Source: Rhizobium mongolense USDA 1844 (lineage in GTDB: Bacteria; Pseudomonadota; Alphaproteobacteria; Rhizobiales; Rhizobiaceae). From it: DNA of 64,000 nucleotides. Shown here in pieces: positions 52,117-61,169 of this stretch (the first letter of the stretch is position 1; each line of letters begins with the position of its first letter). The stretch spans positions 86,504 through 150,503 of the forward strand of contig NZ_ATTQ01000013.1 in NCBI RefSeq assembly GCF_000419765.1, written 5' to 3'. The translations under genes were made by a program, and so were the position numbers. The notes beneath the pieces were generated by a model that saw only the letters and a list, made by a program, of their open reading frames with translations, was not told the origin of the DNA and did no database searches.

Positions 52117-52308
52117 GTGGGAAGCACATCTGACAAGGCATCGGGCAAGGCCAACGAACTGGCGGGCAAGGCACGCCAGTTTACTGGCAAAGCTGTGGGC
52201 AACAAGGAAATGCAGGCTAAGGGCGCGGCGCAGGAAGGCAAGGGCAAGGTCCAGGTCGCCAAGGGCAAAACTAAGGAGGCAGTCAAGGGCGTCGTTGATC
52301 GCACCTGA
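52117..52308 (+). CDS. CsbD-family stress protein
   Basis: A 63-residue hydrophilic protein rich in Lys, Gly and Ala, with the CsbD pattern: SDKASGKANELAGKARQFTG, GNKEMQAKGAAQEGKGKVQ and a terminal KTKEAVKGVVD. Members are general-stress proteins of unknown mechanism. The start is a GTG at 52117 behind AGGAG; an upstream ATG in frame is less suitable because it precedes that ribosome site. The EcfG-type promoter upstream fits its role. Confidence 0.85.
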   Translation: MGSTSDKASGKANELAGKARQFTGKAVGNKEMQAKGAAQEGKGKVQVAKGKTKEAVKGVVDRT

Positions 52309-52380
52309 CCGAACTCTGACTCGCCTTCGTGAGAGGTGACCGGCGTCCGCTGTCAAGGGGTGGGATTACCCATGGCCGCT

Positions 52381-52500
52381 CCCTCGAACTGTTCGTAGGT
52401 ACTGCGACGGTTTCTTGTCGGGGCGCCAGCGCATCGGTCGGCACATGGTCGAGCCGAACCTCGACGACGAGCCGGTCTCAAGGGCTCCCATTTCCCGCTT
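52381..52500 (-). pseudogene. C-terminal remnant of an ATP-dependent DNA ligase (LigD/LigC type)
   Basis: The minus strand gives WEPLRP, then after a frameshift LVVEVRLDHVPTD, and in a third frame MRWRPDKKPSQY. The end of bacterial ATP-dependent ligases reads W-x-PLRPELVVEVxYDHV...RHGxxxxRWRPDKxPxxC. The three pieces are in the right order within 120 bases, so this is a decayed ligase tail. It pairs with the Ku remnants as a lost NHEJ system. The rest of 52309-52673 shows no gene. Confidence 0.6.
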
Positions 52501-52673
52501 CACTCGGTATTCCATCGGCTAGGACCGCCAGGTGCTTTTCCGGTGAACCCCGGAGCGGGGCCCGAAGCGTGCCGGATCAGGAACCGCCCATAGCAGCGGT
52601 GGTCTCGCCGCGTTGATCAGCCATGTCTGGGGACCCGCTAACCTCAATCCTCTGCACGTAGCTGAACGATTGG

Positions 52674-54707
52674 CTATTCAGGCCCTTGCGGCCGATCGGC
52701 AGGACCAGAGGGCGCCTGTAAAGCAGTGCCAATCCCGGTTTTGGGTCGCCTGATACGGAGCCTCCGAGGGCTTACCAGAGACGGCGGCGCATCAGAGAGC
52801 ATCTCACGCGCGGCGGTGGTCAAGGTGGAAGCAATGAAATCAGCCTCCGGAAGCTGGTGCAGTTGCCTGTCCTCATCGTTCTCAGACCACAGCACTGCGC
52901 CTACGCGCGTGGTGGGATACATGCGCTTGAAGCGGCGTACAAGTATGCCGGCATGCCTGACAGAGTCAAAGTTCAGGAAGCAGACGACGATGGCATTTGC
53001 TCCATTCGGCACGAGATCGCGGCTGCGGCGGCTGGCGATGTCGGAGTGCCTTGCTGCCACCACTTCCGCTCCTTGCACTTGGAGAACCTGGGCAAGCATC
53101 ACCGCTGAAGCATCATCAAGAGGCCCCCTGCCACCAATGCAGAAGACCGTTTTCCCGGTCCCGTCCGGCAGTTCCTCGTCGCCTTCTCCCTCGTCCTTCG
53201 TGGCCGTCAAGGGTGTCTCGTCGGCGGTTTCGTCCTCCTGCTCTTCCTCCTCCTCCCGAGCGATCTCTTCCAGATTCGAGACCAGCGTGATGGCGGTGCC
53301 GAACACTTGTTCCATCTGCTCCGCTGTCAGGACGCCTCTACGGCGGTCCTGCTCGGCGAGCAGAAGGGCTGGAATAGCAACCTTGCCATAGTATTCCTCC
53401 AGATAATCTTCCTCGAGGATCTCCTCAGCGAGATCGGTGGCCTCGTCGGGATCCCCAGCTAAAAGTCTTTGATAAAGGCGTTCCTTGGGATCAAGCACCG
53501 GTTCGCTGCCAAACAGGACTTCCAAGAATTCAAACTGCGGGACATAACGCCCTAGAACTGCCAGGCACACGGTCAGCGGCGTCGACAGGATAAGGCCGAC
53601 CGGTCCCCATAACCATGCCCAGAAAATAGCTGCAACGATGATGGCAAGGGGAGAGAGGCCTGTTCGGGAACCATACAGCCATGGTTCGACGATGTTGTTG
53701 CTCGTCAGCTCCAGCGCAAGAAAGATCGCGGCGACCCAAAGAACAAGGCTCCAGCCCGGATCGACTGCGAATGCCAGGAAGAGCGGCAGTACGGCAGCTA
53801 TTACCGGCCCGATATATGGGACGAACCGCAGAACGATGGCGAGCATCCCCCAGAGCACTGCATTGGGAATTCCCACCGCCCAAAGCCCCAGCGCCAAGGG
53901 GATGCCGTAAGCGCAGTTCACGACCAACTGCATGAGGAGATACTGCGCAACGCGGCTTCCCGCCTCCTGCAGGGCTTCGGTGGTGCGATGAAGGTCTCCG
54001 TAGCCGACGAGTCGGATAAAGCGGTCGCGAAGCTCCTCCCGCTCCAGGAGCATGAATATGACGACGACTATGATAAGTCCCAATGACGCGATCGGACCGA
54101 CCAAGGGGCCGATCAAACTTGTCAGCGTTGCAATGGGGCGGCTTGGCGCGAATATCTCTACGAGCAGAGGCTTCCTAGATGATGGCTCGCCCACGGGAGC
54201 AGTCGGTCTCTGCTCCACACTGTTGAGTTCCCGTCCGACACTTTCGACGACTGAAGTCAGACGCTGAACGATACCCTTATCGCTTCCGCTCTCCTGAAGC
54301 GCCCGGATCTTTCCCACAATGTTGGTCTGATAGGCAGGGAGGTTTTGTGCGACTTCAGTAACCTGTCCGGCCACTACAAGGCCGAACAGGATGAGAACAA
54401 GGAAGGCGAGCATGACGGTAGTTATTACCGCCAGAATGCGAGGAAACCCCAGCTTACGAAGACGTGAGGAAATTGGTGCCAGTGCGAACGTCAGCAGAAC
54501 AGCGATTGCCAGAGGAAGGAGGACTTCCTTTGCAAAGTAGAGAATGGCAATGACTGCGAGCACACTCGCAAAGGCAGGCATGCGTGAGGGTGATGGGGGC
54601 GGAATTGAGTATATACGGCGAGAACCCCCGAGGCCGTTTTTCAATTCCGCCTCCTTGCTATGGTCGTGACTTGAAGGCGTCGATATGCCAATTGGTCCAA
54701 GACTCAT
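52674..54707 (-). CDS. AI-2E family transporter with long cytoplasmic C-terminus
   Basis: About 677 residues. The transporter half shows FASVLAVIAILYFAKEVLLP, LAIAVLLTFALAPISSRLRK, LRFVPYIGPVIAAVLPLFLA and SNNIVEPWLYGSRTGLSPLA, the family signature. Beyond the normal end near residue 390 it carries about 290 extra residues: a helical segment (YQRLLAGDPDEATDLAEEIL), an acidic stretch (EEEEEQEDE) and a final alpha/beta domain (VFCIGGRGPLDDASAVMLAQ, NAIVVCFLNFDSVRHAGILV) that resembles a nucleotide or cobalamin-binding fold. The start is uncertain: ATG 54707, 54581 or a longer form; none has a good ribosome site. Confidence 0.82.
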   Translation of the reverse strand: MSLGPIGISTPSSHDHSKEAELKNGLGGSRRIYSIPPPSPSRMPAFASVLAVIAILYFAKEVLLPLAIAVLLTFALAPISSRLRKLGFPRILAVITTVMLAFLVLILFGLVVAGQVTEVAQNLPAYQTNIVGKIRALQESGSDKGIVQRLTSVVESVGRELNSVEQRPTAPVGEPSSRKPLLVEIFAPSRPIATLTSLIGPLVGPIASLGLIIVVVIFMLLEREELRDRFIRLVGYGDLHRTTEALQEAGSRVAQYLLMQLVVNCAYGIPLALGLWAVGIPNAVLWGMLAIVLRFVPYIGPVIAAVLPLFLAFAVDPGWSLVLWVAAIFLALELTSNNIVEPWLYGSRTGLSPLAIIVAAIFWAWLWGPVGLILSTPLTVCLAVLGRYVPQFEFLEVLFGSEPVLDPKERLYQRLLAGDPDEATDLAEEILEEDYLEEYYGKVAIPALLLAEQDRRRGVLTAEQMEQVFGTAITLVSNLEEIAREEEEEQEDETADETPLTATKDEGEGDEELPDGTGKTVFCIGGRGPLDDASAVMLAQVLQVQGAEVVAARHSDIASRRSRDLVPNGANAIVVCFLNFDSVRHAGILVRRFKRMYPTTRVGAVLWSENDEDRQLHQLPEADFIASTLTTAAREMLSDAPPSLVSPRRLRIRRPKTGIGTALQAPSGPADRPQGPE

Positions 54708-54969
54708 GGAGGTAGGGCGCAGATGGGACTTAGCAATGATTGCGCTGCTGCACTGGGCCGAGCCGCAGGGTGCCACTCTCCAAGATGATGGTGTCTCGCG
54801 GGACTCGGGGTCCACGATGGATGCGCATCCTGCCAGGGTCGCGCTCCAGGCCGCCCCTCGGATAAGGACCGAGCTTGGGTATTCAGCAACGGCGAGCCTA
54901 GTTTGGTCGAAGCGATCCCATGCTGAAGCTCAGAACATCAAGCCTTGCGGGTTCGAACTACCCGCCTGG

Positions 54970-55320
54970 CTATTTTCGCAGGATCTTCGCCATCGCTTTC
55001 CCATTGGCGAGTTCGTCGATCAATTTATCCAAGTAGCGGATTTCCTGCATCGTAGGTTCTTGGATGTCTTCCACGCGAACGCCGCAGATCACACCGGTAA
55101 TTAGCGATCGCGAGGGATTCATTTGAGGCGCATGCGCAAAGAAGTCCTCAAATTTTGTGTCATTCGCCAACTGATTATCTAGCGTCTCTTGGGTATGTCC
55201 CGTCAGCCAACAGATGATCTCATCGACGTCAGCTTTCGTGCGCCCCCTCTTCTCCGCTTTGGCGACATAATGCGGATAGACGCTCGCGATACTGACTGAA
55301 TAGATTCGATGCTTCGTCAT
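54970..55320 (-). CDS. DUF2200 protein
   Basis: A 116-residue soluble protein: HRIYSVSIASVYPHYVAKAE, KRGRTKADVDEIICWLTGHT, FFAHAPQMNPSRSLITGVIC and VEDIQEPTMQEIRYLDKLID. These are the typical blocks of DUF2200, a small conserved family of unknown function. GGGGG lies about 10 bases before the ATG. It is intact although a Ku relic follows on the other strand. Confidence 0.88.
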   Translation of the reverse strand: MTKHRIYSVSIASVYPHYVAKAEKRGRTKADVDEIICWLTGHTQETLDNQLANDTKFEDFFAHAPQMNPSRSLITGVICGVRVEDIQEPTMQEIRYLDKLIDELANGKAMAKILRK

Positions 55321-55481
55321 GCATCCCCCGGCGGAAGCGTTGTGAGCTTTTGTCACCGCTCACCTTAGCCAACGGACGCTCAACAGCAATCCTTTGCAGC
55401 GCGGGAGGCTTAAAGAGCAAGTCCGGCATGTCCGACGAGTGACGCGAACGTCCGCTCTGGGGCCGATTGCGGAAGACTGTG

Positions 55482-55775
55482 CACTTCGGGATGCGTTCGT
55501 CCTCCTGCGCGACGCCATGCGCAAGTCAAACGTGGCAGCAATCGCGCGGGCGGTGCTGTTGCGCAAGATGCGCACGATCCTGCTCCGCGCTCATAGCATT
55601 GGCCTCATCGCCACCGCGTTGAATGAAGTCAGGTCGTCCGCGAAGGCCTTCGACGAGATACCAAAGCTGAAGATGGAGGGCGCAATGCTCGATCTCACAA
55701 AACATATCATCGGCACCAAAAAGGAAATATTCAATCCGGCGGAGGTCGACGACAGCTACGAAATCGCTGTCGCCG
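55482..55775 (+). pseudogene. Second Ku fragment
   Basis: Encodes the core of Ku from RDAFVLLRDAMRKSNVAAIA through LKMEGAMLDLTKHIIGTKK to NPAEVDDSYEIAV. It aligns with the Ku pseudogene at 2836 (RDGMKKSNVAAIA, LAKHIIATKKGEFDP), but three residues are missing at NEVRSS and both ends are gone. The frame stays open into unrelated sequence at each side, so no functional Ku can result. It is a separate copy, not a duplication of the first fragment's junction. Confidence 0.8.
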
Positions 55776-56203
55776 TGAACCCAACAATGCCTGCGTTTCC
55801 TCTCCTTCCTAAGGAAATTCTTGTTAGCCGCATGCATTTCACATTTATATGCGATGACGAATCGCGATAATTGGGCAGCTCTCGGGCAGAATATCGCGCA
55901 ATCGGAGACAAGTGTCGGGGAAGGTTTCTGAAGACGACCCCGTCATCGCCGGTCTTGATATAGATATGAAAGCAAACCTATCAGTGGCGACGGCGTCAAG
56001 CACAATTGCTTGAACCCGAAGCCTCAGATGCACCCGATCAAGCAAGCGCCCTTCCGCGGTCGGTCGATTTTACCTGATGAGTTCGGCCGCAGAAGACCAG
56101 GCACCCGCGTGCCCACTTCAGGCCGGACAAACTGCCTCGACACTCGGATTTGAACAAAAGCCCGATCCCGCTGGTTATTCTGCAAAATCGCGAGAGAACG
56201 ACG
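55776..56203. other. Gene-free stretch, nothing recognised
   Basis: 428 bases between the Ku fragment and the MscS gene. Short open frames exist on both strands, but none has a family motif or ribosome site. Confidence 0.4.
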
Positions 56204-57550
56204 ATGGATTTCCTAGAGGCGGTCAACGCTGCCGGATCCTGGCTGCAGGCTTTCCTTCTCAATGAGTGGACGTTCTATCAGTCCGCCCTGATTGTCGCCG
56301 GTTACCTGCTTTCCGGCTTGCTGGCAAAACGGATCGAGCCGGCACTGGAATCGCGCGCCCGCACCATCAAGGGAAACCCGGATCTGCTACGCGTCATCAT
56401 CGCATTCATGCGGCGAACACGCTGGCTCTTTCTGATTGTGCTGCTGGCGATTGCGGATGTGGTGCTGTTGCGATTTGCGTGGCCATCGCACCGGTGGCTG
56501 GTAGCAACAGCCCTCACTCTCGTAGTGGCGTGGTTCGTCATCTCGGTACTCACGCGCATCATCCGAAACCAGATGCTAGCGCGTGTCGTTGCCGCTGCCG
56601 GCTGGCTTTACTTTGCACTTTACGCGCTTGGGCTGGATCGCGCGCTGCTGGCAGCACTCGATGGTATTGCCGTCAATCTAGGCGCCGTTCGCCTTTCAAT
56701 GCTGCTCGTCTTGAAGGCCATCGTCCTTTCCGTCGCGCTGATCTGGCTTGCGGTTCTGATCGGCAACATGTCCTCGAACTGGATCCAGAAGTCCGCGGAT
56801 CTCACGCCCTCCTTGAAGGTTCTCATCAGCAAACTGATCAAGATTGGGCTCATTGTCTTTGCGGGCACGATTGCCTTGTCTGCGACAGGCATTGACCTGA
56901 CGGCGCTCACGGTTTTTTCAGGTGCTGTCGGCGTCGGCATTGGTTTCGGCCTGCAGAAGGTCGTCTCCAACTTCATTTCCGGAATCATCATCCTGCTCGA
57001 TAAATCCATCAAACCGGGCGACACGATTACACTGGGGGAGACCTTCGGCTCCATCCGCGACCTGCGCTCCCGCTTCGTCTCCGTCATCACGAGAGATGGC
57101 AAGGAGTACCTCATTCCAAACGAAGACTTCATTTCCCAGCAAGTCGTCAACTGGTCGTTTTCCAGCGATTATGTCCGCATCGAGGTGGATTTCGGAACTT
57201 CGTATGATAGCGATCCGCACGAGGTTGCCCGCATCGCGATCGAGGCCGCGAAGACCATTCCGCGGGTTGCCGGCACCTACGCCCAGCCGGTCTGCTGGAT
57301 GACGGCCTTCGGGGCATCATCGGTGGATTTCAAGCTGAGATTCTGGATCTCCGACCCGAGCAACGGCCTTACCAACGTGCGCGGTGAAGTACTCATGGCC
57401 TTATGGGATGCATTCAAGGCAGCCGGCATTTCGATCCCGTTCCCGCATCGCGAAATCATCATGAAGACACCTGTCGAGCTTGCCCGCGCATCTCTTCGGC
57501 AACGGCCAGATGATGACTGCGCTTCCGGCAGCCCAAAATCCGGGAACTGA
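56204..57550 (+). CDS. MscS-family mechanosensitive channel
   Basis: A 448-residue channel without signal peptide. Five or six helices come first (YQSALIVAGYLLSGLLAKRI, WLFLIVLLAIADVVLLRFAW, LVATALTLVVAWFVISVLTR). The pore helix TVFSGAVGVGIGFGLQKVVS and NFISGIIILLDKSIKPGDTI are the MscS signature, followed by the beta domain with RSRFVSVITRDGKEYLIPNE and a C-terminal alpha/beta part ending FPHREIIMK. It protects against hypo-osmotic shock. A Gly/Ser tail overlaps the promoter of the next gene. Confidence 0.9.
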   Translation: MDFLEAVNAAGSWLQAFLLNEWTFYQSALIVAGYLLSGLLAKRIEPALESRARTIKGNPDLLRVIIAFMRRTRWLFLIVLLAIADVVLLRFAWPSHRWLVATALTLVVAWFVISVLTRIIRNQMLARVVAAAGWLYFALYALGLDRALLAALDGIAVNLGAVRLSMLLVLKAIVLSVALIWLAVLIGNMSSNWIQKSADLTPSLKVLISKLIKIGLIVFAGTIALSATGIDLTALTVFSGAVGVGIGFGLQKVVSNFISGIIILLDKSIKPGDTITLGETFGSIRDLRSRFVSVITRDGKEYLIPNEDFISQQVVNWSFSSDYVRIEVDFGTSYDSDPHEVARIAIEAAKTIPRVAGTYAQPVCWMTAFGASSVDFKLRFWISDPSNGLTNVRGEVLMALWDAFKAAGISIPFPHREIIMKTPVELARASLRQRPDDDCASGSPKSGN

Positions 57551-57567
57551 ACTGCCTCAAAGACGTT
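57543..57567 (+). promoter_or_regulatory. EcfG-type general stress promoter
   Basis: GGAAC, 17 bases, GTT. It begins within the last codons of the MscS gene and lies 29 bases before the start at 57597. Confidence 0.6.
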
Positions 57568-57596
57568 CGGCAATATCCGTTCACGAGGTCACCGCC

Positions 57597-58103
57597 ATGC
57601 GCCGCGCCGTTTTCTTGCTCTCCCTCGCACTCGCCGGCTCCCAGCCGCTTGCGGCAGCCGCTCAGGAAGCCAATTTCCTCCGGTCGCTTGCCGGAAACTG
57701 GCAAGGCGCGGGCCAGGTGCTGATGCGGATCGGCTCCGATCCCGTCAACGTGCGGTGCAGCTTCGCAACGACAGCGGGCCTAGCCAACTTCTCCATGAAC
57801 GGCAGCTGCCGGGGCTTTGTCGTCGTGCGCCGGGCCGTTTCGGCAAATCTGAGGGTCAGCGGCGGGCGCTATACCGGGACCTATGTCGGACCGATGGGCC
57901 TGCCGTCTGCGCTTTCTGGAAGCCGCCGCGGAAACGCCATCAATCTTTCCGTACGCTGGGCCCGCCCCGTGAACGGCGACCGGAACGCCACCATGACCAT
58001 CGAGAAGGTCGGGGCGGATGGCTTGCGCCTGCGGACGGTCGATCGCGACCATGCGACCGGAGGGTCTGTCGTCACCAGCAACATCGATCTTAGGCGCCAG
58101 TGA
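57597..58103 (+). CDS. Secreted hypothetical protein
   Basis: A 168-residue protein with a signal peptide (VFLLSLALAGSQPLAAAAQE). The mature part starts FLRSLAGNWQGAGQVLMRIG and is beta-rich, with two cysteines (VRCSF, GSCRGF) and repeated G-x-Y/N-x-V/L strands (GGRYTGTYVGPMG, RRGNAINLSVRWARPVNGD). The LAGxWxGxG opening resembles small periplasmic barrels of the lipocalin/heme-binding type, but I cannot name the family. Its own EcfG-type promoter marks it as stress-induced. Confidence 0.75.
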   Translation: MRRAVFLLSLALAGSQPLAAAAQEANFLRSLAGNWQGAGQVLMRIGSDPVNVRCSFATTAGLANFSMNGSCRGFVVVRRAVSANLRVSGGRYTGTYVGPMGLPSALSGSRRGNAINLSVRWARPVNGDRNATMTIEKVGADGLRLRTVDRDHATGGSVVTSNIDLRRQ

Positions 58104-58131
58104 ACTTACGCAAGTCTGTCAGCCGGTTCCG

Positions 58132-59358
58132 TCAGCCGCTCGTCTGCGTCGCGGCAGCGTCCGAGGCCGATCCGTTCCTGGCGAGTTGTCCGATGGCCAC
58201 CAGAACCAGCACGGCAAGGACGCCGGCCGCCGATGTCAGCGCCAGCGACCAGACGACGCCGATGCTCCCGATCAGGTAGGCCAGCGCAAAGGGTGCGACC
58301 GCCGATACGATCAGGCGCGCCGCCATCACCCGGCCCTGCATCTTTCCATAGCCGTCGCTTCCGAAGAGCAACAACGGAAGCGTTCCCGTGACGATGCTGA
58401 AAAGGCCGTTTCCCAGGCCGAAGACAACTGCGAATGCGATAGCGCCGGCAATGGAAGGCGCGGTCGGGATGAGCAGGAATACCGCTGACGACATCAGCGT
58501 GGCCGCGATGATGGCGAGCTTGAGCGGCGGCAGGTTCACGCCGAAGAGCATGTTCGTGAACCTGCTGAGCACCTGCGAGGGGCCGAAGAACGTCCCGACC
58601 AGCGCCGCTGTCGCGCCGAGCCCGAGGCCGGAAAGCAGCGGCACCATATGGACGAGAATTGCCGAGCTCACCAGCGACTGGAGCGAGAAGGAAAGCGCCA
58701 TCAGAACGAAACCAATCCTGCGCGCCGATGCGGCAAGCGTTCCTTCCGCGCGTCTCGCCGGCGAGGCCTTGCCGCTTCGCGCCCGGTTTCGGTGCATCTG
58801 CCGCGAGAGCACGGCATGGATCGGCAGGCAGATGACGAGGTTGAGGCCCGCGAAAACCAGATAGACGTGCTGCCACGACATCTCAGCGTGCAGCATCGTC
58901 GTGATCGGCCAGAAGATCGTCGAGGCAAACCCGCCGATGAGCGTCAGGTAGGTGATGCTCCGTTGTGCCGCCTGCGGCCGGATCTGCACGAGCAGCGCGA
59001 AAGCCGCGCCATATTGAACGAGGTTCGACGCCGCCTCGATGCCGATCAGCGCCGCCACGAAGGAAATTTTGCCGGGCGCCAGCGCGCAGGCGACAAGTGC
59101 CGCCGCCGCGATCACCGATCCCGCCATCATGATCCGCCCGGCGCCGAAGCGGTCGATCCATTTGCCGAGCGCAGGTGCCATAAGGCCGCCGATCAGGAGA
59201 GCCGCGGACAATGCCCCGAAGACCGCCTCGGATGGCCATCCGAGATCCCGAGACATATCGGGCGCGAGGATGCTGAAGCTGTAATAGAGCGTGCCGTAAC
59301 CGATGATCTGCGTGATGCCAAGGGCGATAATGACGGCAATCGGCGGAGGTTCGGTCAT
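58132..59358 (-). CDS. MFS transporter, last gene of the ars operon
   Basis: A 408-residue 12-helix transporter. The first helix (IAVIIALGITQIIGYGTLYY), the helix 2-3 loop GKWIDRFGAGR, which matches the MFS motif A, and the second half after a basic loop (RQMHRNRARSGKASPARRAE) give the 6+6 layout. It overlaps arsH by 4 bases, so it belongs to the arsenic operon. Its substrate is likely an arsenical, perhaps an organic or oxidised form made by ArsH, but that is inference from position. Confidence 0.82.
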   Translation of the reverse strand: MTEPPPIAVIIALGITQIIGYGTLYYSFSILAPDMSRDLGWPSEAVFGALSAALLIGGLMAPALGKWIDRFGAGRIMMAGSVIAAAALVACALAPGKISFVAALIGIEAASNLVQYGAAFALLVQIRPQAAQRSITYLTLIGGFASTIFWPITTMLHAEMSWQHVYLVFAGLNLVICLPIHAVLSRQMHRNRARSGKASPARRAEGTLAASARRIGFVLMALSFSLQSLVSSAILVHMVPLLSGLGLGATAALVGTFFGPSQVLSRFTNMLFGVNLPPLKLAIIAATLMSSAVFLLIPTAPSIAGAIAFAVVFGLGNGLFSIVTGTLPLLLFGSDGYGKMQGRVMAARLIVSAVAPFALAYLIGSIGVVWSLALTSAAGVLAVLVLVAIGQLARNGSASDAAATQTSG

Positions 59359-60080
59359 ATGGATTTCAGGCTCACGCGCTGTTCGAGCTTATCGGCCTCT
59401 TCCTTGCGCTCGCTGTAGCGATCGGTGAGATAGGCAGAGGCGTCGCGGGTAAGCCACGTGAACTTCACCAATTCCTCGCACACGTCAACCACCCGATCGT
59501 AATAAGACGAAGATCTCATGCGGCCGTCCGCGTCGAACTCCTGAAAAGCCTTGGCGACTGACGACTGGTTCGGAATCGTGATCATCCGCATCCAGCGGCC
59601 GAGAATGCGCATCTGCCCAACGGCGTTGAAAGACTGCGAACCGCCCGATACCTGCATGACAGCGAGCGTCTTGCCCTGCGTTGGCCGCACCGACCCAACC
59701 GAAAGCGGAATCCAGTCGATCTGCGCCTTCATGATGCCGGTCATGGCGCCATGGCGTTCGGGCGAAACCCATACCTGCCCTTCCGACCACTGCGAGAGAT
59801 CGCGCAGCTCCTGGACCTTCGGATGGCTCACCGGCTCCGCATCAGGCAGCGGCAATCCCTCCGGATTGAATACCCGCACCTCACAGCCGAAGTGCTCGAG
59901 CAGGCGCGCCGCCTCATGGGCGAGCAGCCTGCTATAGGAGACCGTGCGCAGCGACCCGTAGAGGATCAGGATACGGGGCTTGTGCTTGGAGAATGGCGGC
60001 CGCAGCGCTGCCAGATCGAGCGGCCGCAGATGTTCGCGCGAGGCAGCCGGCAGATCAGACAATGCGCCTGCCTTCCGCAT
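59355..60080 (-). CDS. arsH: ArsH, NADPH-dependent FMN reductase
   Basis: A 241-residue flavoprotein. The FMN site is ILILYGSLRTVSYSRLLAHE; QVWVSPERHGAMTGIMKAQI and KTLAVMQVSGGSQSFNAVGQ follow as in ArsH. ArsH of Sinorhizobium and others oxidises trivalent organoarsenicals to the less toxic pentavalent form. The gene overlaps arsC by 26 bases and the MFS gene by 4. Confidence 0.92.
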   Translation of the reverse strand: MRKAGALSDLPAASREHLRPLDLAALRPPFSKHKPRILILYGSLRTVSYSRLLAHEAARLLEHFGCEVRVFNPEGLPLPDAEPVSHPKVQELRDLSQWSEGQVWVSPERHGAMTGIMKAQIDWIPLSVGSVRPTQGKTLAVMQVSGGSQSFNAVGQMRILGRWMRMITIPNQSSVAKAFQEFDADGRMRSSSYYDRVVDVCEELVKFTWLTRDASAYLTDRYSERKEEADKLEQRVSLKSI

Positions 60081-60477
60081 CTAGAACCTGTTCGCCGTCT
60101 TCCTTGGCGAAGGCGCCCTTATGGGTATCCGGCAGGATATCCAGAACCACCTCGGATGGCCGCGCCAGTCGCGTGCCGAGCGGCGTCACGACGAAGGGCC
60201 GGTTGATGAGGATCGGATCTTTCAGCATCGCATCGAGAAGCTGATCGTCGGTCAGGGCCGCGTCATCGAGCCCGAGCTCCGCATAGGGCGTACCCTTCTC
60301 GCGGATGGCCTGGCGCACCGTCAGGCCGGCGTCGGCGATCATCTTGACCAGCTCCGCGCGCGACGGCGGGGTTTGCAGATACTCGATGACGGTCGGCTCG
60401 ATCCCGGCATTGCGGATCATCGCCAGCGTATTGCGCGACGTGCCGCACTCCGGATTGTGATAAATGGTGGCTTTCAT
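60055..60477 (-). CDS. arsC: Arsenate reductase, glutaredoxin-coupled type
   Basis: A 140-residue thioredoxin-fold enzyme that reduces arsenate to arsenite with glutathione and glutaredoxin. The active-site Cys is in YHNPECGTSRNTLAMI, the family signature at residues 6-20; the Arg residues that hold arsenate appear in LINRPFVV and LGTRLARP. It overlaps aqpS by 4 bases. A second, unrelated reductase is encoded upstream in the same operon. Confidence 0.93.
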   Translation of the reverse strand: MKATIYHNPECGTSRNTLAMIRNAGIEPTVIEYLQTPPSRAELVKMIADAGLTVRQAIREKGTPYAELGLDDAALTDDQLLDAMLKDPILINRPFVVTPLGTRLARPSEVVLDILPDTHKGAFAKEDGEQVLDAEGRRIV

Positions 60478-61169
60478 AGCTTTGCCTCAGGTGAAAGGGT
60501 TGACGATGCGCCTGGCTGCAGCAACCAGGTGAAAAAAAAGAGGGCCGCGACCGCGCCGGCGATTTCGGCGATCCAGAAGCCTGGAAGATCGACCGGACGG
60601 ATTCCGGAAAAGGTGTCGGTCAGTGAGCGGGCAAACGCAACGGCCGGATTGGCGAAGGAAGTCGAAGCGGTAAACCAGTAAGCGGCCGTGATATAAAGCC
60701 CTACCAACCATGGCACCGCCTTCTGCTCGAAGCGGTTCCCGGCCAGGATCACCGCCACCAGCCCGAAGGTCGCGACACCTTCGGAAAACCATTGCGCCCC
60801 GCCGGTACGCACTTTTGTCGACAGCTGGACGAACGGAAGATCGAACATCAGATGGGCCGCGATCGTCCCGATGGCGCCGCCAGCAACTTGCGCCAGGACG
60901 TAGCAGAGGAAATCGCGTTTCGGCAGCGACCGCAATATCGCGAAGACCAGCGAGACCGCCGGATTGAAATGAGCTCCGGAAACCGGCCCGAGGATGGTAA
61001 TCAGCACCACCAGGATCGCGCCGGTCGCCATCGTGTTGCCGAGCAGCGCCAGTCCTACATCGTGCGTCAGCGATGTCGCCATGATGCCCGACCCCACCAC
61101 GGTCGCGACGAGAAGTGCTGTGCCGAGGCCCTCAGACACAAGGCGGCGCGGCAGATCGAACATCATCAT
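60474..61169 (-). CDS. aqpS: AqpS, aquaglyceroporin for arsenite extrusion
   Basis: A 231-residue major intrinsic protein with six helices and two half-helices carrying HFNPAVS and FANPAVAFAR (NPA motifs). In Sinorhizobium meliloti AqpS replaces the ArsB pump: arsenite made inside the cell leaves by diffusion through this channel. The gene order arsR-aqpS-arsC-arsH is that of S. meliloti with an extra LMW-type reductase gene inserted. It shares one base with the upstream gene. Confidence 0.92.
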   Translation of the reverse strand: MMMFDLPRRLVSEGLGTALLVATVVGSGIMATSLTHDVGLALLGNTMATGAILVVLITILGPVSGAHFNPAVSLVFAILRSLPKRDFLCYVLAQVAGGAIGTIAAHLMFDLPFVQLSTKVRTGGAQWFSEGVATFGLVAVILAGNRFEQKAVPWLVGLYITAAYWFTASTSFANPAVAFARSLTDTFSGIRPVDLPGFWIAEIAGAVAALFFFTWLLQPGASSTLSPEAKL

